DNA from: Clostridia bacterium
GTDB taxonomy: Bacteria > Bacillota > Clostridia > Lachnospirales > Lachnospiraceae
Length of the DNA: 64,000 bases
Direction: 5' to 3'
Assembly: GCA_003249225.1 (NCBI GenBank)
Contig: QKJQ01000012.1
Span: 124,001-188,000 of the forward strand
Below the pieces are notes generated by a model, which was not told the origin of the DNA, ran no database searches, and saw only the letters and a list, made by a program, of their open reading frames with translations. Both the position numbers and the translations under genes were made by a program. The stretch's first letter is position 1. Every line of letters starts with the position of its first letter. This document shows, one piece after another, positions 51,677 to 61,360 of this stretch.

Positions 51677-53026
51677 ATGGGAAAAGAGGATCAGCGTAAG
51701 TTAAATTATCCAAGAACTATTTTCACAGGTTTTGTCTTTATGTCTATATGTGCTTTCTGGCAATTGTACGACAGCATTATTCCAAAGATCTTAAAATATT
51801 CCTTTGGATACGGTGAGACATTTACAGGAGTAATTATGGCTCTTGATAATGTTCTTGCACTTTTCCTGCTTCCTTTCTTTGGGATGCTTTCCGATAAGAC
51901 ATCCACGAAAATCGGAAAGAGAACACCTTTTATTCTTGGAGGAACAGCGTTATCTGTTATTCTTATGATGCTTCTTCCGTATTCCGATCAGCAAAAGAAT
52001 TTTTTACTGTTTATGATTGTCCTTGGTCTGCTTTTAATTTCCATGGGTACATATCGTTCTCCGGCCGTTGCTGCGATGCCGGATCTGACACCGAAACCAT
52101 TGCGAAGCAAAGCGAATGCAGTGATTAACCTTTTGGGTGCAGTCGGAGGGGTTTATACACTGATCATGATAAAGCTTCTGGTTCCTGAAATGACTGGGGA
52201 TGAGCAGCCTGATTATACAACACTGTTTTTAGCAGTAGCCTTATTCATGGTGATTGCTGTTGCCATATTCCTGCTGGTCATTCGTGAGAATAAATTCAGA
52301 AAAGAGTGCGAAGTACAGAGCGAAGCCATTGAAAAAGTTATAAAACATTCATTGTCAGAGGAAGATCTTCGTAAAGCAGAAGAAGTGGAAGCTGTTTCGA
52401 CGCAGGAAAAAATGCCAAAAGTCGTTCGGAAAAGTCTTTTCTTTCTACTTGCTTCTATCTTTTTGTGGTTTGCCGCATATAATGCAGTTACAACGGCATT
52501 TTCAAGGTATGCAGAAGAGGTCTGGGGACTTACCGGCGGTGGATTTGCGAATGCTCTGCTTGTAGCGATGGTTGCAGCAGTCATCAGTTACATACCGATC
52601 GGAATAATATCCAGTGCAATCGGCAGAAAAAAGACCATTCTAGGCGGCATAATACTGATAACTCTTTGTTATACGGCAGGAGCCTTTTTCTCTTCATACG
52701 GCGGCTGGATCAACGTTATGTTCGCATTGACAGGTTTCGCCTGGGCTGCTATTAATGTAAATTCGTATCCAATGGTCGTTGAGATGAGCAAAGGAAGCAA
52801 CATTGGAAAATATACCGGAATGTATTATTCTTTTTCAATGGCGGCACAGATTATGACGCCGATTCTGTCGGGATTCTTTCTTGAGCATATATCGTACCGT
52901 ACTTTATTCCCGTATGCCGTGGTATTTTCATTTGCCTCGTTCATGACCATGATCTTTGTACAGCATGGTGATTCAAAACCGCCAAAGAAAAAGAGCATGC
53001 TTGAGAACTTTGACAACGATGACTGA
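51677..53026 (+). CDS. MFS transporter (SLC45/GPH-like sugar permease)
   Basis: 12-TM pattern; NVLALFLLPFFGMLSDKTSTKIGKRTPFILGG; second-half GIISSAIGRKKTILGG. Confidence 0.88.
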   Translation: MGKEDQRKLNYPRTIFTGFVFMSICAFWQLYDSIIPKILKYSFGYGETFTGVIMALDNVLALFLLPFFGMLSDKTSTKIGKRTPFILGGTALSVILMMLLPYSDQQKNFLLFMIVLGLLLISMGTYRSPAVAAMPDLTPKPLRSKANAVINLLGAVGGVYTLIMIKLLVPEMTGDEQPDYTTLFLAVALFMVIAVAIFLLVIRENKFRKECEVQSEAIEKVIKHSLSEEDLRKAEEVEAVSTQEKMPKVVRKSLFFLLASIFLWFAAYNAVTTAFSRYAEEVWGLTGGGFANALLVAMVAAVISYIPIGIISSAIGRKKTILGGIILITLCYTAGAFFSSYGGWINVMFALTGFAWAAINVNSYPMVVEMSKGSNIGKYTGMYYSFSMAAQIMTPILSGFFLEHISYRTLFPYAVVFSFASFMTMIFVQHGDSKPPKKKSMLENFDNDD

Positions 53027-53033
53027 AAGTAAC

Positions 53034-53074
53034 TTGAACAAATGGGCGAATAGAAGTATAATAAGGGTTATTAT
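53034..53074 (+). promoter_or_regulatory. sigma-A promoter plus overlapping dyad upstream of COG0523 gene
   Basis: TTGAAC (53034)-17 bp-TATAAT (53057-53062); dyad ATAATAA-GGG-TTATTAT at 53058-53074. Confidence 0.65.
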
Positions 53075-53095
53075 GCAAGGAAAGAAGGAAGTAAA

Positions 53096-54361
53096 ATGAC
53101 CAAAATTGATATTTTTTCCGGCTTTTTAGGTGCCGGAAAGACAACTCTTATAAAAAAACTGATTTCGGAATCACTCCAGGGTATGAAGCTTGTCCTGATT
53201 GAGAATGAGTTCGGTGAAATAGGCATTGATGGTGGATTTTTAAAAGAAGCAGGTGTTCAGATCACAGAAATGAATTCCGGATGTATCTGCTGCACGCTGG
53301 TCGGAGATTTCGGGCAGGCACTTAAAAACGTTCTCAACGAATATGCACCTGACCGGATTATTATTGAACCATCCGGTGTCGGAAAATTATCAGATGTAAT
53401 AAAAGCCGTACAAAAGGTCAGCGAAGAGAATACGGATATTGTTATCAATAGCTGCGTTGCAGTCGTTGATGCTGTAAAATGTAAAATGTACCTTAAAAAT
53501 TTCGGCGAATTCTTTATTAACCAGATCGAGTATGCCGAAACTATAATCCTGAGCCGTTCTCAGAACTTATCAGAAGAGAAACTACAGAATAGTATTGAAT
53601 TGATCCGTCAACATAATGATAAAGCGGTGATCATAACAACACCATGGGAAGAAATCAGTGGTAATTCCATATTAGAAGCAATGGAACATGAAAATACACT
53701 TTTGGAAGAGATGATTGAGCTGGAGACCTGCCCTGTATGCGGCGGGCATCATGACCACGATCACCATGATCATGACTATCACGACCATGACCACGATCAC
53801 CATGATCATGACCACGATGAGAATTGTGGCTGTGATTGCGGTGAGAACTGTGATTGTGACTGCGGCGAGAACTGTGACTGTGACTGCCATGATGATGAAG
53901 ATTGCGGCTGTCATGAAGACGAGACATGTAATTGCCATGATCATGACCATCATGACCACGACCATGACCACCACGACCATGACCACGATCATGACCATGA
54001 CCACCACGACCACGACCACGATCACCACGACCACGATCACCACGACCACGATCACCACGACCACGATCATCATGGACATCATCATGCTGATGAAGTTTTT
54101 GCCAGCTGGGGCAAAGAAACTCCACAGCGCTATTCTGTGGAAGATTTGAAAAGCAGACTGACAAAACTTGACGATACAGACACATATGGGATGGTCCTGC
54201 GTGCAAAGGGGATTGTACAGAGTGACAAAGAAGGCTGGATCCATTTTGATTATGTTCCGGGAGAAAGTGATATCAGAACCGGAGCAGCAGATTATACAGG
54301 AAGACTTTGCGTTATTGGAAGTGAACTGAAAAAAGAAAAATTAGAAGAACTGTTTTCTTAA
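53096..54361 (+). CDS. COG0523 (CobW/ZNG-type) GTPase metallochaperone with His/Cys-rich insert
   Basis: IFSGFLGAGKTTLIKKLISE (Walker A), NSGCICCTL (CxCC), IIEPSGVGKLSDVI; CobW_C-like YGMVLRAKGIVQSDKEGWIHFDYVPGE. Confidence 0.93.
   Translation: MTKIDIFSGFLGAGKTTLIKKLISESLQGMKLVLIENEFGEIGIDGGFLKEAGVQITEMNSGCICCTLVGDFGQALKNVLNEYAPDRIIIEPSGVGKLSDVIKAVQKVSEENTDIVINSCVAVVDAVKCKMYLKNFGEFFINQIEYAETIILSRSQNLSEEKLQNSIELIRQHNDKAVIITTPWEEISGNSILEAMEHENTLLEEMIELETCPVCGGHHDHDHHDHDYHDHDHDHHDHDHDENCGCDCGENCDCDCGENCDCDCHDDEDCGCHEDETCNCHDHDHHDHDHDHHDHDHDHDHDHHDHDHDHHDHDHHDHDHHDHDHHGHHHADEVFASWGKETPQRYSVEDLKSRLTKLDDTDTYGMVLRAKGIVQSDKEGWIHFDYVPGESDIRTGAADYTGRLCVIGSELKKEKLEELFS
53747..54085 (+). repeat. low-complexity CAY-GAY tandem array encoding (HD/HHD)n flanking a Cys-rich core
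   Basis: Imperfect repeats of GACCACGATCACCAC/CATGATCATGACCAC; Cys-rich core at 53825-53935. Confidence 0.95.
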
Positions 54362-54408
54362 GCAGATGAGGACGAAACGTTATAAAATACAGAAATGAGG
54401 AATGAAGT

Positions 54409-55371
54409 ATGGCAGAAATTCCTGTTTACCTGATCAATGGTTTTCTTGAGAGCGGGAAGACGAAATTCATCAGAGAAACAATACATGACAGAGAGTTTTC
54501 AGATGGTAAAAAGACACTGTTGCTTGTCTGTGAGGAAGGCGTGGAAGAGTATGACACAGCAGATCTTGCAGGATGGAATGCAGAAGCAGTTTATCTTGAA
54601 GAAGCAGAAGACCTGAATGAGGAAGCACTTAAGGAATTGAATAAGAAATATAAACCGGCACGTGTTCTGATTGAATACAACGGGACCTGGAAGATGGATG
54701 ATTTTTTTGAACTTGAATTCCCGAAATCGTGGATCATCGTTCAGGTACTGACACTTGCGGATGGATCCACCTTTACAAACTACTGGAATAATATGCGTTC
54801 GATGATGGCTGACCAGTTGCGGTATTCCGATACCATTATATTGAACCGTTGTCCTGCCAATACAGACAAAGGTGCAATACGACGAAGCATAAAACCTTTG
54901 AACGGGAAGGCCCAGATCATATATGAAGCCGCAGACGGAGTCGAACTTGGCGATGAGAGCAATGAACCCTTGTTTGATGTATCCCAGGACCCGATTGTAA
55001 TTGAAGATGAAGACTTTGGTCTTTGGTATATCGATGCAATGGATTTTCCGGAGCGATATCGTAACAAACGAGTTAAGATTCATGCACTTGTATATCGTGA
55101 TAAAAGCACGAAACAGGGAAGTTTTATACCGGGCAGATTTGCCATGACGTGTTGTGCAGATGACATCGCTTATGTTGGATTCGTTTGTCATGTTGATAAA
55201 AAGATGGAGCCGTTGATCGAATTTGATCCAAAACAGAAGAAATGGGTCACGGTCACAGCGATTGTCCGCTATGAATACCGTCCGGAATACAAGGGAGAAG
55301 GACCGGTGCTGTACGCACAGAAAATGGAGGAAGCAAAAGCAGCAAACGAAGAAATCGTATATTTCAACTAG
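54409..55371 (+). CDS. CobW-like P-loop protein with apparent C-terminal DUF1980/TIGR03943 (YcgQ-like) domain
   Basis: VYLINGFLESGKTKFIRETI (P-loop); FIPGRFAMTCCADDIAYVGFVCHVDKKMEPLIEFDPKQKKWVTVTAIVRYEYRPEYKGEGPVLYAQKMEEAK resembles the YcgQ/TIGR03943 C-terminal domain. Confidence 0.72.
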   Translation: MAEIPVYLINGFLESGKTKFIRETIHDREFSDGKKTLLLVCEEGVEEYDTADLAGWNAEAVYLEEAEDLNEEALKELNKKYKPARVLIEYNGTWKMDDFFELEFPKSWIIVQVLTLADGSTFTNYWNNMRSMMADQLRYSDTIILNRCPANTDKGAIRRSIKPLNGKAQIIYEAADGVELGDESNEPLFDVSQDPIVIEDEDFGLWYIDAMDFPERYRNKRVKIHALVYRDKSTKQGSFIPGRFAMTCCADDIAYVGFVCHVDKKMEPLIEFDPKQKKWVTVTAIVRYEYRPEYKGEGPVLYAQKMEEAKAANEEIVYFN

Positions 55372-55401
55372 AATTTCATAACGAGTATAGGTGGTGAAAA
55401 A

Positions 55402-56244
55402 TTGGGAGGAATCGGCTTGGTTTTTTCCGGTGGTATTGCGAAAGGTGCTTATGAACTGGGATTCTGCAGGGCAATGAATGAAATCGTTACCTTTGATCAG
55501 GTCTCAGCAATCGCGGCATCTTCCATCGGATCAATTAATGCGTATGCATATGCTACACACCAGATCGAGAAATTATCGGAAGTATGGAAAACGACCGATT
55601 ATAAAAGCATGCATGAGTTTTATCAGTGTCTTGTTAAGAGACCTGTTATTTTTGATGCAATTGATGCGTTTGCCAAGATTCCTATAGGTGCTGGGCTGCC
55701 ATTGATTATTACCTGTATTCAGGTTCCGATGATTCATGTAAAATACATTGATATAACACCGCTTAATGACTGTGACCGGATTAAAATGCTGAAAGCTGCC
55801 ATTTCGATTCCTTCAATGATGACTCCAATTGAGGTCGGAGGGAAAAAGTTTGTAGACGGTGCCATTCTTGACAATACACCAGTCAGGGCATTGAAAGATA
55901 AAGAACTTGATGTCATTTTTGTTCTGCGCTTCGATCATTCGGTAGAAGATTACAGCATGATAAGCAAGGATACGCAAATCATAGAAGTTGTATTCCAGGA
56001 TGAGCACTTCATGAAGAATTCTTTTGCACTGGATAAAAAATCCAGTCGGAAAATGATAGATGCCGGCCATGCCTATGGAATGGAATTTCTAGAAAAGGCT
56101 TTACGTTTTGGAACCAAAGACAAGGAGTATTTAAAATACATAGCGTCTTCTTGCAACAGGGGTGCAAAATGTAGCATAATTCCAAAAAATGGTGATGATA
56201 TTATAAGGCGCATCAATAAGCTTTCAAAGTTATTCCCTACTTGA
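55402..56244 (+). CDS. patatin-like phospholipase
   Basis: GLVFSGGIAKGAYELGFCRAM...AIAASSIGSINAYAYA (GxSxG-like: SSIGS)...KFVDGAILDNTPVRAL (DG). Confidence 0.85.
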   Translation: MGGIGLVFSGGIAKGAYELGFCRAMNEIVTFDQVSAIAASSIGSINAYAYATHQIEKLSEVWKTTDYKSMHEFYQCLVKRPVIFDAIDAFAKIPIGAGLPLIITCIQVPMIHVKYIDITPLNDCDRIKMLKAAISIPSMMTPIEVGGKKFVDGAILDNTPVRALKDKELDVIFVLRFDHSVEDYSMISKDTQIIEVVFQDEHFMKNSFALDKKSSRKMIDAGHAYGMEFLEKALRFGTKDKEYLKYIASSCNRGAKCSIIPKNGDDIIRRINKLSKLFPT

Positions 56245-56320
56245 CTTCACGTGTATTTGATACTATAATTGATTGGATATAACGCATACTATAAATACTA
56301 TAAAGGAGAAGGATTATAGC

Positions 56321-57199
56321 ATGATAAAAAGTATGACGGGATTTGGACGGAGCGAAGTCGGTACTGAGATACGTAAGATAACCGTTGAGCTAAAGTCCGT
56401 AAACCACAGGTATTGTGAGATTTCACTGAAAGCACCGAAGAAACTTGGATTTTTTGATGCGACCATACGAAGCCGTCTCAAAAAGTATATCAGCAGAGGA
56501 AAAGTTGATGTATTCATTACTTACACGGACCTGACGGAAGGAAAGATCTGTGTTACATACAATGAAGAGCTGGCCAGGGATTATTTTAATAATCTTATGA
56601 AGATACGCGATGAATTCGAACTGGACAACGATATCAGGGTATCTACAATTGCCCGCATGCCGGATGTTTTGACGCTTGATGAACAAACGGTTGATGAAGA
56701 CGAGCTGTATGCACTTTTGGAGCAGGCCATTGATACAGCGGCTCAGCAATTTGTTGATTCAAGAATTGCAGAGGGAGCACATCTGGCATCCGACCTCGAA
56801 AGTAAACTGAGCACAATGCTCGAATTGGTCGATCAGGTCGAAAAGCGTATGCCGGAGATTGTTTCTGAATACAGGAAGAAACTGACAGACAAGATAAGTG
56901 AATTGCTTGGAGATACCAAACTGGAAGCAAGTCTTGTTGCTACAGAGGTTGCTATTATGGCAGACCGCATCTGTGTTGATGAAGAGACTGTCCGACTTAG
57001 GGCACACATTCATAACATGAAAGATACGCTTGAAAAAGGTGAAAGTATTGGCAGAAAGCTTGATTTCATAGCCCAGGAGATGAACCGCGAAGCGAACACT
57101 ATTCTATCAAAAGCCAATGATCTTGCGGTATCGAACCTTGCTATTGATTTGAAGACCGAAATAGAAAAAATTCGGGAACAGATACAGAATATTGAATAA
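56321..57199 (+). CDS. YicC/YloC family endoribonuclease
   Basis: MIKSMTGFGRSEVGTEIRKITVELKSVNHRYCEISLKAPKKL...GRKLDFIAQEMNREANTILSKAND. Confidence 0.95.
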   Translation: MIKSMTGFGRSEVGTEIRKITVELKSVNHRYCEISLKAPKKLGFFDATIRSRLKKYISRGKVDVFITYTDLTEGKICVTYNEELARDYFNNLMKIRDEFELDNDIRVSTIARMPDVLTLDEQTVDEDELYALLEQAIDTAAQQFVDSRIAEGAHLASDLESKLSTMLELVDQVEKRMPEIVSEYRKKLTDKISELLGDTKLEASLVATEVAIMADRICVDEETVRLRAHIHNMKDTLEKGESIGRKLDFIAQEMNREANTILSKANDLAVSNLAIDLKTEIEKIREQIQNIE

Positions 57200-57216
57200 T
57201 GAAAGGAGTGACAGTT

Positions 57217-57468
57217 ATGTTACATCCATCTTATACGGATCTGATGGATATAGTTAACCGTGACGTAGAAAAAGGCGAAGACCCAGTTGTTAACAGCAGA
57301 TATTCAATTGTACTTGCCACAGCAAAAAGAGCAAGACAGCTGATTGACGGAGCTGAACCATATGTTTCAGTACCTGGAGAAAAACCTTTATCTGTAGCAG
57401 TGGAAGAATTATATCGATCTAAAATTAACATTATCAGTGATGATAGTGAAAAATCAGATGAACAATAA
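57217..57468 (+). CDS. rpoZ: RNA polymerase omega subunit
   Basis: MLHPSYTDLMDIVNRDVEKGEDPVVNSRYSIVLATAKRARQLIDG. Confidence 0.93.
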   Translation: MLHPSYTDLMDIVNRDVEKGEDPVVNSRYSIVLATAKRARQLIDGAEPYVSVPGEKPLSVAVEELYRSKINIISDDSEKSDEQ

Positions 57469-58048
57469 TGAAAGTGAAATAAGAAAAGGACAGGAAGGAG
57501 AAGCTCGCAGGATAAATAAGAAATTACGATTTATCCTTGAGCTTCTTATTTATGCTGCGCTCATCTTCACTTTTGTTTATATTGTTCCTAATTATGTACT
57601 CCAAAGAACCATTGTGGAAGGCCCATCCATGCAGCATGCACTGGAGGATGGAGACCAGCTGATGGTCGAGAAGTTATCGACATTATTCGACAGATTAAAA
57701 CGGTATGATGTCATTGTTTTTTATCCGCAGGGTGATGAAAGCTTACATGAGTATTATGTCAAGAGAATCATCGGATTACCCGGTGAAACAGTCCAGATCG
57801 TTGATCAGACCATCTTTATCGACGGAGAGCCTATTAGTGAAAATTATGCATCCTCACCTTTCCTGGATGCAGGACTTGCATCTGAACCGATTTTGCTGGG
57901 CGAAGATGAATATTTTGTTCTTGGGGACAATCGTTCAATTAGCCTTGATAGCAGGTATTCAAGTGTCGGGGTAGTAAAAAGAAGTTATATCGGCGGAAAA
58001 GTACTGATACGAATCTGGCCGCTTGATAGTTTTGGAGCTGTCAGGTGA
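57458..58048 (+). CDS. lepB: signal peptidase I (copy 1)
   Basis: N-terminal TM; VEGPSMQHALEDGDQLMVEKLS (catalytic Ser), YYVKRIIGLPGETVQI (catalytic Lys), EYFVLGDNRSISLDSR. Confidence 0.94.
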   Translation: MNNNESEIRKGQEGEARRINKKLRFILELLIYAALIFTFVYIVPNYVLQRTIVEGPSMQHALEDGDQLMVEKLSTLFDRLKRYDVIVFYPQGDESLHEYYVKRIIGLPGETVQIVDQTIFIDGEPISENYASSPFLDAGLASEPILLGEDEYFVLGDNRSISLDSRYSSVGVVKRSYIGGKVLIRIWPLDSFGAVR

Positions 58049-58077
58049 CAGGAAATGATTAATAGGAACTTACGGAG

Positions 58078-58671
58078 ATGATGCAGATGACAGCATATAA
58101 TCAAACCGATAATCATGAACAGGAGAAAGAAGCTGTTCAAAAGAAAAATAAGAGGCTGATTCTTGAACTGCTCGTATATGCTTTGGTAATCTATGTATTC
58201 GTTATCTTTATTCCGCACTATATAGTTGAGCGGGTTAAAGTCGACGGCACATCCATGCTGACTTCACTGGAAGATAAAGATCAGCTTATTCTGGAAAAAC
58301 TCTCTACAAGATTTGATAAGCTGCAACGGTTTGATATTATTGTGTTTTACCCAAATGGTGACAGTACCGACGACTATTTTATTAAAAGAATCATAGGATT
58401 GCCCGGAGAAACAGTTCAAATCATAGATCAGACCATCTATATCAACGGAGAACCAATCAGTGAAAACTATGGTTCGACACCGATGATTGATGGCGGAGTG
58501 GCCGAGGAGCCCGTTGTCCTGGGTTATGATGAATATTTTGTTCTTGGTGATAACCGATCCATAAGCTATGACAGTCGGTATGAAAGTGTTGGCAATGTTA
58601 AATTAAGTTACATTGAAGGCAGGATTTTATTCAGAATCTGGCCTCTTGACAGCTTGGGAACCGTGAATTAA
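58078..58671 (+). CDS. lepB: signal peptidase I (copy 2)
   Basis: VDGTSMLTSLEDKDQLILEKLS, YFIKRIIGLPGETVQI, EYFVLGDNRSISYDSR; close paralogue of preceding gene. Confidence 0.94.
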   Translation: MMQMTAYNQTDNHEQEKEAVQKKNKRLILELLVYALVIYVFVIFIPHYIVERVKVDGTSMLTSLEDKDQLILEKLSTRFDKLQRFDIIVFYPNGDSTDDYFIKRIIGLPGETVQIIDQTIYINGEPISENYGSTPMIDGGVAEEPVVLGYDEYFVLGDNRSISYDSRYESVGNVKLSYIEGRILFRIWPLDSLGTVN

Positions 58672-58826
58672 ATGTCAGAAAGTATGTTATATTTGTTAAT
58701 TCTTATGAAATAATAATTTAACACTTGAAATTGCTTGAATGATTGGGTAAAATGGTAAAGGATTATGAAAACAATGTTTTGACAAAATCTTAACAATTGA
58801 ATTAAATTATTTAGGAGGATTATAAC

Positions 58827-59840
58827 ATGGCAGTTAAAGTAGCGATTAATGGTTTTGGACGTATCGGTCGTCTTGCATTCAGACAGATGTTTGGTGCAGA
58901 AGGATACGAAGTAGTTGCAATCAACGATTTAACAAATCCGAAAATGCTTGCACATCTTTTAAAGTATGATACAGCACAGGGTAGATATGCACTCGGTGAT
59001 ACAGTATCTGCAGGAGATGATTCCATTACAGTTGATGGAAAGACCATCAAGATCTATGCAGAGAAAAATGCAGCAGACCTTCCTTGGGGTGCTCTTGACG
59101 TAGATGTTGTACTTGAATGTACAGGTTTCTATGTTTCAAAAGAAAAATCTCAGGCACATATCACAGCAGGCGCTAAGAAAGTAGTTATCTCTGCTCCGGC
59201 TGGAAATGACCTTCCTACTATCGTTTACAGTGTAAACCACGATACATTGAAAGCATCTGATACAATCATTTCAGCTGCTTCCTGTACAACAAACTGTCTT
59301 GCACCTATGGCAGATACACTTAACAAAACAGCTGAAATCCTCAGTGGTATCATGACAACCGTTCATGCTTACACAGGAGATCAGATGACACTTGACGGCC
59401 CTCATCCAAAGGGTGACTTAAGAAGAGCACGTGCAGCTGCACAGAACATCGTTCCTAACAGCACAGGTGCTGCAAAAGCTATCGGTCTTGTTATTCCTGA
59501 ACTGAATGGCAAACTGATCGGATCTGCTCAGCGTGTTCCGGTACCGACAGGTTCTACAACAATTCTTGTTGCAGTTGTTAAAGGTGCAGTTACAAAAGAC
59601 AGCATCAATGCAGCAATGAAAGCAGCTTCTTCCGCATCTTTCGGATACACAGAAGAAGAGCTTGTTTCTTCTGACGTTATCGGTATTACTTATGGTTCTC
59701 TGTTCGATGCAACACAGACAATGGTTACAAAGCTTCCTGATGGAAACTCTCTTGTACAGGTTGTTGCATGGTATGACAATGAGAACTCTTACACAAGCCA
59801 GATGGTTCGTACCATCAAATATTTTGCTGAATTAGCATAA
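58827..59840 (+). CDS. gap: glyceraldehyde-3-phosphate dehydrogenase, type I
   Basis: [22 protein letters not shown]...[20 protein letters not shown] (catalytic Cys). Confidence 0.98.
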   Translation: MAVKVAINGFGRIGRLAFRQMFGAEGYEVVAINDLTNPKMLAHLLKYDTAQGRYALGDTVSAGDDSITVDGKTIKIYAEKNAADLPWGALDVDVVLECTGFYVSKEKSQAHITAGAKKVVISAPAGNDLPTIVYSVNHDTLKASDTIISAASCTTNCLAPMADTLNKTAEILSGIMTTVHAYTGDQMTLDGPHPKGDLRRARAAAQNIVPNSTGAAKAIGLVIPELNGKLIGSAQRVPVPTGSTTILVAVVKGAVTKDSINAAMKAASSASFGYTEEELVSSDVIGITYGSLFDATQTMVTKLPDGNSLVQVVAWYDNENSYTSQMVRTIKYFAELA

Positions 59841-59868
59841 TATTTTCTTGTAAAGGTTGATCCTGAAT

Positions 59869-59900
59869 GGGTCCGGTCGTTATGGACCGGACCCGTTTTT
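59869..59900 (+). terminator. Rho-independent terminator after gap
   Basis: GGGTCCGGTC-gttatg-GACCGGACCC-GTTTTT. Confidence 0.9.
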
Positions 59901-60023
59901 ACTTTATAGGTTAGATATTAATGGTTTCGGCAAACGATATGCGAAAAATTGAGCATACGCAGGGATGAAAATCATCTACTGGTATTCTATTATTTTTAAG
60001 ACACTATATTAAGGAGGATTTTT

Positions 60024-61214
60024 ATGTTAAATAAAAAATCAATTGATGACATCGATGTAAAAGGAAAGCGTGTATTGGTTAGATGTGATTTCAATGTTCC
60101 GCTTCAGGAAGGTAAAATTACTGATGAAACAAGACTTGTTGCAGCACTTCCTACCATTAATAAACTGATCAGCGATGGCGGTAAAGTTATCCTTTGCTCT
60201 CACCTTGGGAAACCAAAGGGTCCGGACCCAAAGGCATCTCTTGCACCGGTTGCTGTTGAATTAGCAAAATTATTAGAAAAAGAAGTAGTTTTCGCAGCAG
60301 ATGATGAAGTAGTTGGAAGTAACGCGAAAGCAGCAATTGCTAAGATGAACGAAGGAGATGTTGTATTACTTGAGAATACAAGATTCCGTCTGGAAGAAAG
60401 CAAGAACGGCGAAGCGTTCAGCAAAGATCTTGCCTCCATCTGTGATGTATATGTAAACGATGCATTTGGTACCGCACACAGAGCACACTGCTCCAATGTT
60501 GGTGTAACACAGTTCGTTGATACAGCGGTGGTTGGTTACTTAATGCAGAAAGAAATCGACTTCCTTGGCAATGCGGTTAACAATCCGGAGCGTCCTTTCG
60601 TTGCAATCCTTGGCGGATCAAAAGTATCCTCTAAGATTTCTGTTATTAATAACCTTCTTGATAAAGTTGATACACTGATCATCGGTGGTGGTATGGCTTA
60701 TACTTTCATGAAAGCTATGGGAGAAGAAGTTGGAAGTTCTCTTCTTGAAGCAGATTACCTTGACTACGCAAAAGAGATGATGGACAAGGCAGAAGCAAAA
60801 GGAGTTAAATTATTGATTCCGATCGACACAGTTGTTGCAAAAGAATTCTCAAATGATGTTCCATTCCATACAGTTGGAAGAGGAGAGATCGCAGCAGATG
60901 AGCAGGGTCTTGATATTGGTGAAAAGACATGCAAATTATATGCAGGTGCTATTAAGAGTGCAAAGACAGTTGTCTGGAATGGACCGATGGGTGTATTTGA
61001 GATGTCAAACTTTGCGACAGGTACCATCGCAGTAGCAAAAGCTATGGCTGAAATCACAGGAACTACCATAATTGGTGGTGGTGACTCCGCAGCAGCTGTT
61101 AACCAGTTAGGATTCGGCGACAAGATGACACACATCTCAACAGGTGGCGGTGCTTCCCTTGAATTCCTTGAAGGAAAAGAACTTCCGGGCGTTGCAGCAG
61201 CTAATGATAAATAA
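60024..61214 (+). CDS. pgk: phosphoglycerate kinase
   Basis: [37 protein letters not shown]...SHLGKPKGP. Confidence 0.98.
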   Translation: MLNKKSIDDIDVKGKRVLVRCDFNVPLQEGKITDETRLVAALPTINKLISDGGKVILCSHLGKPKGPDPKASLAPVAVELAKLLEKEVVFAADDEVVGSNAKAAIAKMNEGDVVLLENTRFRLEESKNGEAFSKDLASICDVYVNDAFGTAHRAHCSNVGVTQFVDTAVVGYLMQKEIDFLGNAVNNPERPFVAILGGSKVSSKISVINNLLDKVDTLIIGGGMAYTFMKAMGEEVGSSLLEADYLDYAKEMMDKAEAKGVKLLIPIDTVVAKEFSNDVPFHTVGRGEIAADEQGLDIGEKTCKLYAGAIKSAKTVVWNGPMGVFEMSNFATGTIAVAKAMAEITGTTIIGGGDSAAAVNQLGFGDKMTHISTGGGASLEFLEGKELPGVAAANDK

Positions 61215-61360
61215 GTATTGAAAGAATATTGCTGTCTGTATAGAGCTGCCATCAAAAGAGACAATAAGTCGACCATTACAGATATACAGCAGCAAACAGG
61301 TCTATGTCTGTACCATAGACCTGTCTTACATAAAATAGAGTACAGCGATGGAGGAAAATC

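Noticed and set aside
53672-54244. Long antisense ORFs (183-190 aa) of VVVVIVVVV or RGRGDRGRG composition
   Set aside because: Shadow frames produced by the CAY-GAY repeat of the COG0523 gene; low complexity, no RBS.
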